The notes under the pieces were generated by a model, which saw only the letters and a program-made list of their open reading frames with translations, was not told the origin of the DNA and made no database searches. A DNA stretch of 64,000 nucleotides from Sphingobacteriaceae bacterium GW460-11-11-14-LB5. GTDB taxonomy: Bacteria; Bacteroidota; Bacteroidia; Sphingobacteriales; Sphingobacteriaceae. The stretch spans positions 3,534,001 to 3,598,000 of the forward strand of contig CP021237.1 in NCBI GenBank assembly GCA_002151545.1. The letters are read 5' to 3'. Made by a program: the position numbers and the translations under genes. This document shows positions 41,679 through 52,000 of the stretch, one piece after another; the first letter of the stretch is position 1, and every line of letters starts with the position of its first letter.

Positions 41679-42464
41679 TTATTTATAAACCCTGACGTAA
41701 TCTATTTCATATTTAAGGGGGAGAATATTTTCATCCAGCCGCCCGCCCAGCGTACCTTCCCTGCCTAAAGCTAAATTAAGAAGGAGGTAAAATTTACTTC
41801 TAAAAATTTTTTGGATATTTTGATCTGCTTTTGATATATCAAATTCGAAATATTTAACCGAATCGTAATACATCGCCATTTTATCCTTATCCCATTCAAA
41901 TGTGTAAAGATGAAAGCCATCATAAGGGCTGCCTACATTAGGATGTTCACCCTTCATACCATATTTCCCGTCAATATCCGAATAGTGCACTGTACCATAA
42001 ACAGCAGCAGAATCTTTTCCTATATATTCTAAAATATCAATTTCGCCGCAATTTGGCCACTTTACTTCTGTTCGGTTTATGCCCAGCATCCAAATGGCCG
42101 GCCATCCTCCAATTCCTTTGGGTACTTTTGCCAGTACTTCTATTTTACCATATTTAAAGTGCTTCTTATTGAGGGTAATGATACTGGCTGATGTAAATTT
42201 TGCATCTTTATAATTCTCCTTTTTAGCTTCGATGATGAGGTTTCCATTTGCTACCCTGGCATTTTCTAACCTCGCCTTTGTATAATACTGCGGTTCTTTA
42301 TTGCGCACAAAACCAACTTCATAATCCCATTTTGTAGAATCGGGCAAGCCTTTGTAGTTAAATTCATCCGCCCATACTAATTTTTTGAAACGGGAAGCAT
42401 CTTGTGCATTTGCAGTGGTGATGCAAAACCATAGGAAAACGGCAATAAAAAGTTTTGAATACAT
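41679..42464 (-). CDS. GH16 endo-glucanase-type glycoside hydrolase
   Basis: From the ATG at 42464 the protein has 261 residues and a normal signal peptide (MYSKLFIAVF...TANAQ). The longer frame to 42524 reads through a terminator-like leader. The GH16 active site is EIDILE (nucleophile E141, D143, acid/base E146), preceded by WPAIWML. The family includes laminarinases, lichenases, agarases, carrageenases and endo-beta-galactosidases; the spacing of the motif with one extra residue fits the laminarinase-type subgroups. It is encoded 71 bases after the surface lipoprotein, in the susCD operon. Confidence 0.9.
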   Translation of the reverse strand: MYSKLFIAVFLWFCITTANAQDASRFKKLVWADEFNYKGLPDSTKWDYEVGFVRNKEPQYYTKARLENARVANGNLIIEAKKENYKDAKFTSASIITLNKKHFKYGKIEVLAKVPKGIGGWPAIWMLGINRTEVKWPNCGEIDILEYIGKDSAAVYGTVHYSDIDGKYGMKGEHPNVGSPYDGFHLYTFEWDKDKMAMYYDSVKYFEFDISKADQNIQKIFRSKFYLLLNLALGREGTLGGRLDENILPLKYEIDYVRVYK

Positions 42465-42535
42465 AAATAAAAAAATAGGAGAAAAAGCTGGGGCATAGCC
42501 CCAGCAAAACAAAGAACTAAACAATTAAAAGGATA

Positions 42536-43450
42536 CTAAGGGACAATTTCAATTGGGATTTCCTTTATCACTTTGCTGGTTTCATCAATAGAGTTATTAA
42601 AAATGATAAATGTTGCTTTATACTTGCCAACCGTTAGGTATTTGTAATTGTAGGTGGTCAGATTGGCATTTCCGATATTCTTAAGTCCTACGGCCCAGTC
42701 TGGTGCCACCCTGCTTACAAACAGGGGCTTCGATATTATCCAGGAAACATTATCAGGTGCAGTAGCCGTGCCGCCAACTACCTGTAATTGTGCAGTTGTT
42801 GTTGTCCAGTTAGCAGCCGACGTTCCTTCACTGAATTTTGTCCAGTACGGATTATCATTTGCTAAATTTGAAATAACCTGTGGTCCTTCAGGCAAAATGG
42901 TATTTACAGCAAAGTTGGTAATCGTCCAGGTTCTTTGTGTAGAACCCGTTTTCCCGGAATACTTAAATGCAATAAATAAAGAATCGGACGTGCTTTTTAC
43001 CAGGTCTGATAAATCTATGGTTCCAGATGCGATTGCTGTTCCGGTTGATAACGTTGCCCTGCCCGTAATATCTACCCAGTTAGCGGCCAAAGCACTCTGG
43101 GCATCTAACTTAGGCAGGCCATTAATGGCTAAAACCTGTAAAGTATTGCTTTGTGTACCAAACTGCGCCAACGAAGTAAATGATAATTGCGGCTTACCAC
43201 TTACCGCTGTACGTTCGCGATAATCGTAATTACGACCCGCATCGCCCGTATAAACCGATACATTGGCTGCATATCCGCTGAAAGCGAACTGTACTGTCTC
43301 ACCAAGCTTAAAAGTGGATACACCATTAATCAACTGACCATTTGTTACCGTAACATTTAATGTTGGAGCCTCTACTCCTAATTTTTTACTACATGACAGG
43401 CCTAAACATAACGCCGGCAAGACCATATAAAAAAGATATTTTGATTTCAT
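42536..43450 (-). CDS. Surface glycan-binding lipoprotein, DUF5017-like
   Basis: This 304-residue protein has a lipoprotein signal (CLGLSC, lipidated C20) and two beta-rich halves: an N-terminal Ig/PKD-like domain (LNVTVTNG...FKLGETVQFAFSG) and a C-terminal sandwich (RTWTITNFAVN...). It is in the position of a surface glycan-binding protein, 12 bases downstream of susD. It should hold the target polysaccharide at the outer membrane for GH16 and the SusCD transporter. The DUF5017 label comes from the pattern and place, not a search. Confidence 0.75.
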   Translation of the reverse strand: MKSKYLFYMVLPALCLGLSCSKKLGVEAPTLNVTVTNGQLINGVSTFKLGETVQFAFSGYAANVSVYTGDAGRNYDYRERTAVSGKPQLSFTSLAQFGTQSNTLQVLAINGLPKLDAQSALAANWVDITGRATLSTGTAIASGTIDLSDLVKSTSDSLFIAFKYSGKTGSTQRTWTITNFAVNTILPEGPQVISNLANDNPYWTKFSEGTSAANWTTTTAQLQVVGGTATAPDNVSWIISKPLFVSRVAPDWAVGLKNIGNANLTTYNYKYLTVGKYKATFIIFNNSIDETSKVIKEIPIEIVP

Positions 43451-43461
43451 AATTTTTAGGA

Positions 43462-45324
43462 TTAATAGCCGGGATTTTGTGTTAATGAGGTATTTAATGA
43501 AATATCGTATTGAGGGATTGGCAGCAAAAGATTTCTTGGGCTGACATTGTTGGCCGGAGTAGCAGGTCCGGTGGCGCCAGGTTGTCCATTGGTTAAATTA
43601 GGTACACCATTCGCCAATGCGTAGGCAAGAAAATCTTTCATGTCGTTGTAAAAATTCCCCCATCTGATCAAATCCTGGCGCCTTACCCCCTCATAACATA
43701 ACTCGCGGGCTCTTTCATCCCGAATGGCTTTTTGAAAATCATCTTTTGATAGGTTTGCAGGTAAGTCTGCATCGGTTGCCGATGTTATGGTTGCAGTAGC
43801 AGCTGCACCTGTGCCACCACCGCCGCTAAAAGCAATGGTTGGTGCAACCGTATAATATGGTGCGGCTATATTACCTTTATTTGTGAGTATAACACCCGTA
43901 ACTTTACCGCCAGAAATGGTAGCCGTACCAGTTGCACCCGAGCCACCACCGCCCGTGATGGTAACCGTTGGCACCGTAGTATACCCACTGCCACCATTTG
44001 TTATGGTAACCGCTTTTACCAAATTCCCCTGTAATATCCCAAAACCCCTTCTTCTTATCTGATTGATATCACTATAGGCCTGTGGAGTTGGTCCATTAAT
44101 ATAATTTTCGGCTTCCGCACGCATTAATAAAACATCAGCATATCGGATAATCGGGTAATTTTGTGGTGTTGTATTTTTATCTTTCGGCGTAGCAACTTCG
44201 TACTCCCGTCTAAACTTACCGGCATACATTAACCAGGGGTTGGTAATTGGCGCCGATTTTACACCAGGTATGCCTGTTCCCCAGTTATAATTGGCGCAGT
44301 TCCAGTCTCTTCTTAAATCAAATGATACTTTTGGATTTGCTGTACTAGCAGGATCTACATCATAAGAATCGAATAGTTTTTTACTTACGGTCAACCAGCC
44401 TGCAGAGCCACCTATATTCAGATCGGATGAGGGTGTACCCATATAGTTTCCTAATGCACCACCACCTGCACCATATATGGTAACGTTCGAGCCGTAAAAC
44501 TCTACTTCCCACATACTTTCTTTGATATCATACTTATCCTGGGCAATGTTGATGAATATCTGCTGGTAGTTTGGGTTTAATGCATGTTCTCCCGAATTAA
44601 TAACTTTATTTGTCCAGGTTAACACATCATTATATTTAGAAATATCATTTATCGGAAAACCTGCCATCCTCAGACAAACCTTCGCTAAAATGGCTTGTAC
44701 AGCAGTTTGCGTAACCACCCCGCTGCTGACTACCTTTGTTGTTTTTTGCGAAGCCAGAAGGCCTTCGGCAGTGGTCATATCCGCCAGCACCTGGTTAAAA
44801 ACGTCTTTTTGTGGTGTGCGCGCAACATTTACATCCTGGATAGATCCTGTTGGCTTTAAAATAAGCGGAACATCGCCAAAATTGCTGGCCAGGATAAAAT
44901 AAAAGTACGCCCTTAAAAAAAGAGTTTCTCCTTTAATTAAGCTCCTTTTACTTTCATCCATAGCAGGTTTATTAATATTTTCGATCAATAAATTAGCCCT
45001 TTCAATCCCAAAATACAGATCCCGCCACATGGTGGTTACCGAAGCATTATTGGAATCGTAATTATACATGGTTTCCTGTGGTACTCCAGTAGCTCTTGTA
45101 CAAACCTCATCAGTACTGATATTCAGGTGAAAGGAATAAATGGCCTGATACAATCCACTTGTAGCAAGGGTTCGGTAAACGCCGTTTAATGCCGTTTGCA
45201 GTTCGGCGGCTGTGTTATAATAGTTTGTTGGCGTAACAAATTCTGTTGGTGTAGTATCCAACACTTTTTTACAAGAGCACATTGCTGCCGCAAAAAAGAT
45301 AAGTGTTATATATATACGTTTCAT
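43462..45324 (-). CDS. SusD/RagB-family lipoprotein with glycine-rich insertion
   Basis: This 620-residue outer-membrane lipoprotein (lipobox ending at C16 or C18 of MCSCKK) captures glycans and acts as the lid on SusC. SusD features include the TPR-like N-terminal half and the C-terminal RDERARELCYEGVRRQDLIRWG. Between the IRRRGFG motif and DLPANLSKDDF lies an unusual insertion of about 85 residues (about 433-518; DNA about 43765-44025) made of two glycine/threonine repeats (GGSGYTTVPTVTITGGGG and a diverged second copy). SusD proteins are usually 450-600 residues. The insertion may form an extra surface beta-module. Confidence 0.92.
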   Translation of the reverse strand: MKRIYITLIFFAAAMCSCKKVLDTTPTEFVTPTNYYNTAAELQTALNGVYRTLATSGLYQAIYSFHLNISTDEVCTRATGVPQETMYNYDSNNASVTTMWRDLYFGIERANLLIENINKPAMDESKRSLIKGETLFLRAYFYFILASNFGDVPLILKPTGSIQDVNVARTPQKDVFNQVLADMTTAEGLLASQKTTKVVSSGVVTQTAVQAILAKVCLRMAGFPINDISKYNDVLTWTNKVINSGEHALNPNYQQIFINIAQDKYDIKESMWEVEFYGSNVTIYGAGGGALGNYMGTPSSDLNIGGSAGWLTVSKKLFDSYDVDPASTANPKVSFDLRRDWNCANYNWGTGIPGVKSAPITNPWLMYAGKFRREYEVATPKDKNTTPQNYPIIRYADVLLMRAEAENYINGPTPQAYSDINQIRRRGFGILQGNLVKAVTITNGGSGYTTVPTVTITGGGGSGATGTATISGGKVTGVILTNKGNIAAPYYTVAPTIAFSGGGGTGAAATATITSATDADLPANLSKDDFQKAIRDERARELCYEGVRRQDLIRWGNFYNDMKDFLAYALANGVPNLTNGQPGATGPATPANNVSPRNLLLPIPQYDISLNTSLTQNPGY

Positions 45325-45337
45325 AACGAAATCTGAT

Positions 45338-48300
45338 TTAAAATGAAGTGTTTAATCCAAATACAATTGTTCTGGGACGAGGATATGCTGAAAAATCAAA
45401 TCCAGGGGTCAGCACTGAATTCCGGGTCGAAACTTCAGGATCAGGACCTGAATAATTGGTCATGGTAAACAAGTTTTGAGCACTGGCATACACCCTTAAA
45501 CTCGATAGCTTTATTTTATCCAATAGTTTCTTCGAAAAATTGTAGCCCAGTGATACCGTTTTCAACCTGAGGTAAGAACCATCTTCAACTACGTTGGATG
45601 AATAGGTGTTTATACCACCTCCAGCCCTATAATAGGTATTGCTCGGATTGGTAGGCGACCATCTATCGATATAAGTTGCAAATTGATTAAGGAATGGATT
45701 ATTGGATGTAGATCCTTCAAACATTAATCTATTGGCATTAATTAAATTATTACCGTACGACCATTGGAAGAATACATTTAAATCGAAATTTTTATAGGTA
45801 AAATTGTTAGAAAAACCACCTACATGTAATGGAAGGCCACGACCGATAATTGTTCTGTCCTGCTCATTCACGACGCCATCCCCGTTGATGTCTTTAAATT
45901 TGATATCACCTGGTTTAATGTTTGCACGGGCATTGCTGTTTGTTGGGATATTTGATTTTAAAGCATATGCGCCATTAGGCATTTTATCGAAATCGCTGTA
46001 CTGGTAAATACCATCAAATATGTGTCCGTATAGCTGTCCTACAGACTGTCCAAGTACCGATATGTAAGGAGGGATGTTTGAGTATCTGGTATCAAAACCA
46101 ACTGTTGTAGCCAGATATTGTTGATTTTCGGCTAAAGAAACTACTTTATTCTTGTTAAAGCTAATATTGAAGTTGGTCGTCCACCGGAAATTTTTGTTCT
46201 GAATATTTACCGTATTCAGGGTAAGCTCTAAACCGTCATTTTGCATGGCACCAACATTCTTGAAAGCATTACTGGCACCCGTTGTATAAGGTAATTGGGC
46301 ATTCAACAATAAATCACTGGTTTTTTTACGGTAAATATCTGCCGTAAGAAGCATGCGTTGTTTTAAAAAGCCTAGATCTATTCCGATATTGGTTTGCCTG
46401 GAAGTTTCCCATTTCAAACCTTCGTTTCCAAAAGTTCCGATCATGGCACTTAACTCTGGCGGGTTATTGTTAAAAGAATAACTTTGGTTTAAAGGAAATG
46501 CAAGTTGAGATAAGTATGCAAAGTCTGATACACGGTTATTACCGGTTTCTCCATAACTTGTTCTGATCTTCGCATCAGAAAGAATTTTAGCATCCTTAAG
46601 GAAACTTTCATTTTTTATTTTCCAGGCTGCCGATACCGCCGGGAAATATCCCCATTTCTCACCAGGAGCAAATCTGGATGAACCATCTGCACGATAAGAA
46701 GCGGTAAACAGGTAAGTTGATTTGTAATCATAACTAACGCGGGTAAAAAATGACTGCATGCCCCAGGTAGAATTTACCGATCTTGCTACAATTGAGGTTG
46801 ATAGGTCTAATGCATCAAGTCCAAGCGATTCATTCGGCACATTGGTGGCACTAAAACCAGCCGATCCGGTTTTGGCAAATTGATTACTGAAACCAATTAC
46901 TGCATTTAAGTTATGCGCATTATTAATTTTTTTCGCATAAGTAAGCGTATTTTCATTTAACCAGGTAGAACCTGTGTTATTGTAAATAGAACCGTTAACT
47001 TTCTGTGCAGTATAAGGACCCCCTAAAGCAGTATTCGAACCATAAAAGGCATTCACCCTTGCATTGGCAATTGAAATGCCACCGGTAGATTTTAATTTTA
47101 ATCCTTTTATTATCTCATATTCTACATAAGCGTTTGCATCAAGGTTATTTGATTTGTTGTTATTGATGCGGTTTTTTAAATCAAGAATCGGATTAGCCCT
47201 GTAATCGGAATATACATTTACTGCGGGAAGTCCGGGATCATACAGCTGATCATCAATCGGCAATAAACTTCCTGTTATCGGCCGGTAACCCCATATAGAA
47301 TAGAGTGTATTAATTGATGCTGAGAAATTAGATGACCCGATAGGCCCACCATACGATTGGGTATAACTGTAATTAACATTTATGCCCGCTTTAACTTTTT
47401 TACTAACGTTATGATCAAGCGTAAATCTACTTTGTATGCGGCTAAACCCTGAATTAATGATGATGCCTTCCTGATCCTGATAGTTGGTTGATAATGAATA
47501 TTTAGTCTGATCTGCACCACCTCTTAAAGATAAAGAGTGGTTTTGATAAGGTGCAATTTTAAACAGTTGGTCCTGGTAATCTGTTCCCTGTAAACCCTGG
47601 TACGATTCCAGTGTTCTTCCCTCAATAAAATACCCCTGAGCAGTACCTACAGGGTCCAGTTCATTGGCCAGTTTAACAAAATTATAAGGATCCATTACGG
47701 CAATTCTCTTTGTATTTTCCTGTAAACCATAATAGCCGTTATAGGCTACAACAGGCTTGCCTGTTTTCCCTCTTTTGGTTACAATCTGAATTACACCATT
47801 CGCTCCTCTTGACCCATAAATAGCGGTTGCCGCAGCATCTTTCAATACATCGATACTTTCAATATCATCGGGATTTATAGAATTGTTATTGGCATTGTCC
47901 ATCGGAAAACCATCGATAACATAAAGTGGCGAGTTATCCTGCGTAATTGACCCCGCTCCACGGATTACAATATTTGATACCGCCCCTGGCTGTCCATCGC
48001 TGCCAGCTACCTGAACCCCTGCAACACGTCCTGCCAGGGCTTCTTCGAATGATTTAACCGGGGCTTTTTCAAAATCACTCATTTTCACTGAAGCAATTGA
48101 AGTTGACAGGTCGTTTCTGTTTGCCGATCCATAACCGATTACAACAACATCACTTAGGCCTATTGATGATGGTTTTAAGGTTATATTGATAGTTGTTTTG
48201 GCACCTACACTCACCGTTTCAGCTTGGTAGCCAACATAATTGAACACCAACTGATCGGCAGGCAATGCCTGGATTCTGTACCTTCCCTCTTCATCTGTCT

Positions 48301-48508
48301 GCGTAATGATTTTAGAACCTTTTACCTGGATAGTTACCCCAGGTATCGTTTGCTTCTGCCCATCAGTAACTACCCCTATAATGGTTCTGCTCTGCGCAAA
48401 AACCTGGGTACCGACTATTGACATTAAGAGTACTAATAAAAGTTCAGTGAAATTCCGCGCCCGGATTATAGCGCCTATGGCCCTACGCCCTCTGTAAAGT
48501 TTATTCAT
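45338..48508 (-). CDS. SusC/RagA-family TonB-dependent transporter
   Basis: This 1056-residue outer-membrane protein has a signal sequence (about 15-39), a carboxypeptidase-regulatory-like beta domain (about 42-122, GVVTDGQKQTIPGVTIQVKG), a TonB plug (DVVVIGYGSANRNDLSTSI, with SDGQPGAVSNIVIRGAGS) and a 22-strand barrel. It imports oligosaccharides with TonB energy. It is the first gene of the PUL operon and lies 13 bases before susD. Upstream are a TATGTTTG -7 box and the operator-like repeat. Confidence 0.95.
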   Translation of the reverse strand: MNKLYRGRRAIGAIIRARNFTELLLVLLMSIVGTQVFAQSRTIIGVVTDGQKQTIPGVTIQVKGSKIITQTDEEGRYRIQALPADQLVFNYVGYQAETVSVGAKTTINITLKPSSIGLSDVVVIGYGSANRNDLSTSIASVKMSDFEKAPVKSFEEALAGRVAGVQVAGSDGQPGAVSNIVIRGAGSITQDNSPLYVIDGFPMDNANNNSINPDDIESIDVLKDAAATAIYGSRGANGVIQIVTKRGKTGKPVVAYNGYYGLQENTKRIAVMDPYNFVKLANELDPVGTAQGYFIEGRTLESYQGLQGTDYQDQLFKIAPYQNHSLSLRGGADQTKYSLSTNYQDQEGIIINSGFSRIQSRFTLDHNVSKKVKAGINVNYSYTQSYGGPIGSSNFSASINTLYSIWGYRPITGSLLPIDDQLYDPGLPAVNVYSDYRANPILDLKNRINNNKSNNLDANAYVEYEIIKGLKLKSTGGISIANARVNAFYGSNTALGGPYTAQKVNGSIYNNTGSTWLNENTLTYAKKINNAHNLNAVIGFSNQFAKTGSAGFSATNVPNESLGLDALDLSTSIVARSVNSTWGMQSFFTRVSYDYKSTYLFTASYRADGSSRFAPGEKWGYFPAVSAAWKIKNESFLKDAKILSDAKIRTSYGETGNNRVSDFAYLSQLAFPLNQSYSFNNNPPELSAMIGTFGNEGLKWETSRQTNIGIDLGFLKQRMLLTADIYRKKTSDLLLNAQLPYTTGASNAFKNVGAMQNDGLELTLNTVNIQNKNFRWTTNFNISFNKNKVVSLAENQQYLATTVGFDTRYSNIPPYISVLGQSVGQLYGHIFDGIYQYSDFDKMPNGAYALKSNIPTNSNARANIKPGDIKFKDINGDGVVNEQDRTIIGRGLPLHVGGFSNNFTYKNFDLNVFFQWSYGNNLINANRLMFEGSTSNNPFLNQFATYIDRWSPTNPSNTYYRAGGGINTYSSNVVEDGSYLRLKTVSLGYNFSKKLLDKIKLSSLRVYASAQNLFTMTNYSGPDPEVSTRNSVLTPGFDFSAYPRPRTIVFGLNTSF

Positions 48509-48572
48509 AATTTAAGAATTAGTTTGGTTAGTATATCGGCCCGCTTCTTTTGAATAAGATATCGGTCAACAG

Positions 48573-48580
48573 CAAACATA
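48573..48580 (-). promoter_or_regulatory. susC promoter -7 box TATGTTTG
   Basis: It matches TAnnTTTG on the minus strand, 64 bases before the susC ATG. The nearer operator half-site lies 20 bases upstream, in the place of the -33 element, as expected for an activator-dependent promoter. Confidence 0.5.
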
Positions 48581-48599
48581 TTATTATTGAATGGTTAGG

Positions 48600-48630
48600 C
48601 AGGGGTTATTTTCTAACGAATTAGGGGTTG
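48600..48630 (-). promoter_or_regulatory. Operator-like repeat upstream of susC
   Basis: On the minus strand AACCCCTA and AACCCCT occur 22 bases apart. On the plus strand the two units read AGGGGTTATTTTCTA and AGGGGTTGTTTTCTA. It matches the PL8 upstream site. Confidence 0.6.
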
Positions 48631-48818
48631 TTTTCTATAAATAGCATTACAAATCGAAGGAAATAATACCTTCATCGTTCAAACCAGACAGCAGTTAATT
48701 CTAAGCAAAAACGACAGCGTTATTTAACCGCATTATTTTTTAAATACCATAAAATCCGGGGCTGGGCAGCGGGCGAAGGCAAATCCTTCTATAGAAAAAA
48801 ATAATCTTTTATAAAAAC

Positions 48819-48849
48819 ACCCCTATATATTTAGAATTGCAACACCTCT
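48819..48849 (+). promoter_or_regulatory. Third operator-like site, facing the hybrid regulator
   Basis: ACCCCTAT at 48819 and ACACCTCT at 48842 lie about 23 bases apart, with TTTAG between, in the orientation of the regulator gene. The match to the other two sites is weaker. It could allow autoregulation. Confidence 0.35.
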
Positions 48850-49095
48850 TTATTATCCACTGTGATTATTTTAGCATAAAAAAGCGATGTGTAGTGAAAG
48901 AAACAATTCCTTTATCACTTAGATTTAGTTCCCTTTGAGTTTTATCCTTTGAGCAGCTGTATCTGCTTATCATTTCTGAACTAAGGGTAGCGGAATGGGT
49001 ACTTTCCTGGAAGATAATTTTATAGATAAATTGGGTATTTCTTATAAAAATTTAGTTTATTATTGTACTAACTCCCTAACCAATATGTTACTCTC

Positions 49096-52000
49096 GTGCT
49101 AAAGTTTACTTACAGCTTTATAAGTGCAGTAGTAATGACGTTCATTGCTGTACTCCTATCTCCCTTGCGAATCAGTGCGCAGCAGCAAATTTATTTCGAC
49201 CATTTTAATGTTGAAAAAGGACTTTCTCAAAACTCCGTTTTAACTATTATCCAGGATAAAGAGGGCTTTATGTGGTTTGGCACACAATATGGCTTAAACA
49301 GATATGATGGCTATCGCTTTAAAATATACCGCAACACCGGTTTAAAAAATGCCATAAGCGCAAATGAAATAAATTATTTGTTTAACGACCGGGAACAAAA
49401 CCTGTGGGTGGCTACGTCTAATGGATTAAACAAGTATAATCCTGAAAAAGATGCGTTTGAAAAAATCGTTATCAATAGCTCAAAAAACTGGCCTGGCAGC
49501 CATGTTATTACCTGCATCTATGAGGATAGTAAGTCTAACTTATGGATAGGCTCAATAAATGGTCTGACTAAGATGATTAAAAACCCGCCCTACAAATCGG
49601 AGCTTTTTCTCAAATCAGGATTAAATGGTTTGGCCTCAAACGAAATAAAAGCGATATCCGAAGATGATTCGGGCAAAATCTGGGTGGGCACAACTAAAGG
49701 GCTAACTGTTATTGATAAGATAAACGGCCATTATGCATTTAAAACCTATCAGGCAGATGGCAAACCGGGCAGCCTGGCCGACAATTATATCACCACAATT
49801 GTTACCGACAAACAGCACCGCATGTGGGTTGGAACGCAAAGCGGTGGATTTAGTACTTTCAATAAAAAAACGAATGCATTTGTAAATTATAATAACGGAA
49901 AAAATGGCGCTGTAAATGATAATATCAGAAAAATGATATTTGACAATAAAGGAAACTTATGGATAGGCTCTTTAGAAGGATTAATGATTATGAATCCCTC
50001 AACTGGCAAAATCTCATCTATTAAGCACGATACAGAGAACCGAAAAAGCTTAAGTCAAAATTCCGTCTATAGTTTATTTATGGATAAAGCTAACGCTATT
50101 TGGGTGGGCACTTATTTTGGCGGGGTAAATGTAACCTACCCCACTACTACCGTCTTCAACAATTTTCAAAACGGACATATAAATCCAGCTTTCAGCGACA
50201 ATGTGGTGAGCTCTGTTTTAGAAGAAAATGGAGGCAAAAATTTATGGATAGGAACTGAAGGCGGCGGATTGAACTTTTATGAAAAATCATCTAACAAAAA
50301 CACTTTATACAAAAACATTCAGAACAACAGCAGTAGCCTTGGCTCAAATCTTATTAAGGTATTATTAAAAGATAAAGATGAAAATCTGTGGATTGGAACC
50401 CATGGTGGCGGTTTAAATTATCTAGCCAGGGGCAGCAACGTTTTTAAACGGTTTTTATACAGTGCTGAAGACCAGATTGCAACCAGCAGAGAAATACCTG
50501 CGCTGGCAGAAGATAAAAAGGGAATCATTTGGGTAGGCACACAGAACGGGCTGTACAAAAGCAATGAATTAAAAAATATATTCACACGTTATAATGTAAA
50601 AACAGCTTCAGGCATCATTGAAAAGCCATCCATAAAATGTTTGTTAAATGATGCAGAAGACAATCTCTGGATGGGCACCACCTCAGAGCTCTATATCAAA
50701 CCCAAAGGACAAGACAGGTTTGCCCCGGTTTTGCAGCGCATCAAAAACATCAGGCCCAAAATAAAATACATCAACACCATTGCACAAGATTCGAAAAAGC
50801 AAATTTGGATTGGTAGTTATTATGGTGGCCTATATTGTTACCGGTCCCAAAATAATACCCTAGAAATTTTTACGGAAGAAAACGGTCTGCCGAGCAACAA
50901 TATCCAGGCAATTTTGGAAGATGATAGCCATAATTTATGGATTAGTACGAGTAACGGCCTTTCTGTATATAACCCCGGAACCAGGCACTTTAAAAATTAT
51001 AATACGAGTGATGGCCTGCTCAACAATGTTTTCAATAAAAATGCAAGGCTAAAAAGCGTAAATGGAGCGCTTTACTTTGGTGGTTATAACGGTTTAACCA
51101 GTTTTTATCCGAACAATATCCAGAGCAATAATGTGGCCTCACCAGTTGTTTTTACAGATTTAAAACTGTTCAACAAATCGATAAGTGCGGATGATGAAAG
51201 CGGTTTGCTAAAAGCCGACATAAATTTTACAAATAAACTGGTATTAGCTTATGATCAGAATACATTAACCATCGAATTTGCCTTATTAAATTTTATTAAA
51301 TCAGGAAAGAATCATTTTGCCTATAAACTGGATGGCTACGATAAAAACTGGAATACGGTTAGTGTGCCTGCAGCTACCTATACAAACCTGCCTTCTGGTT
51401 CTTATACCTTTTTGGTTAAAGGCATAAACAATGATGGGGTATATAGTGCAAACATCGGTCGGATTGAAATTGTAGTGAACCCACCTTTTTACGGAACCTG
51501 GTGGGCTTATCTATTTTATTTCTGTGTGGCAGCAGCCATTTTAGTTATCATTATCCGCTATTTATTAATTAGGGCCATATTTGAAAAGGAAAAAGAAATT
51601 AACGAACATAAACTCGAATTTTTCACCAATATTTCTCACGAGATACGCACACCACTTACGCTAATTGTTGGACCATTAGAAGACTTGATTGAAACCGAAA
51701 AAGATAACCCTGAACTTTATAGATCACTTCAACCCATTAAAAATAATGCCGACCGTTTGATGAACCTGGTTACCGAATTACTGGATTTCAGGAAAGCTGA
51801 AAGCGGGAAAATGCCATTACATGTCGGTTCAGGAAACATTGTTAAATTCTGCCGCGAAATTTTCATGGCCTTTCAGAACATGGCCATTTCCAAGCAAATT
51901 GAATATAATTTTGAAGCCGATAAAGAAGAAATACAACTATACTTCGATAAGGTTCAACTGGAGAAAGTGTTTTTCAATTTACTTTCTAACGCTTTTAAAT

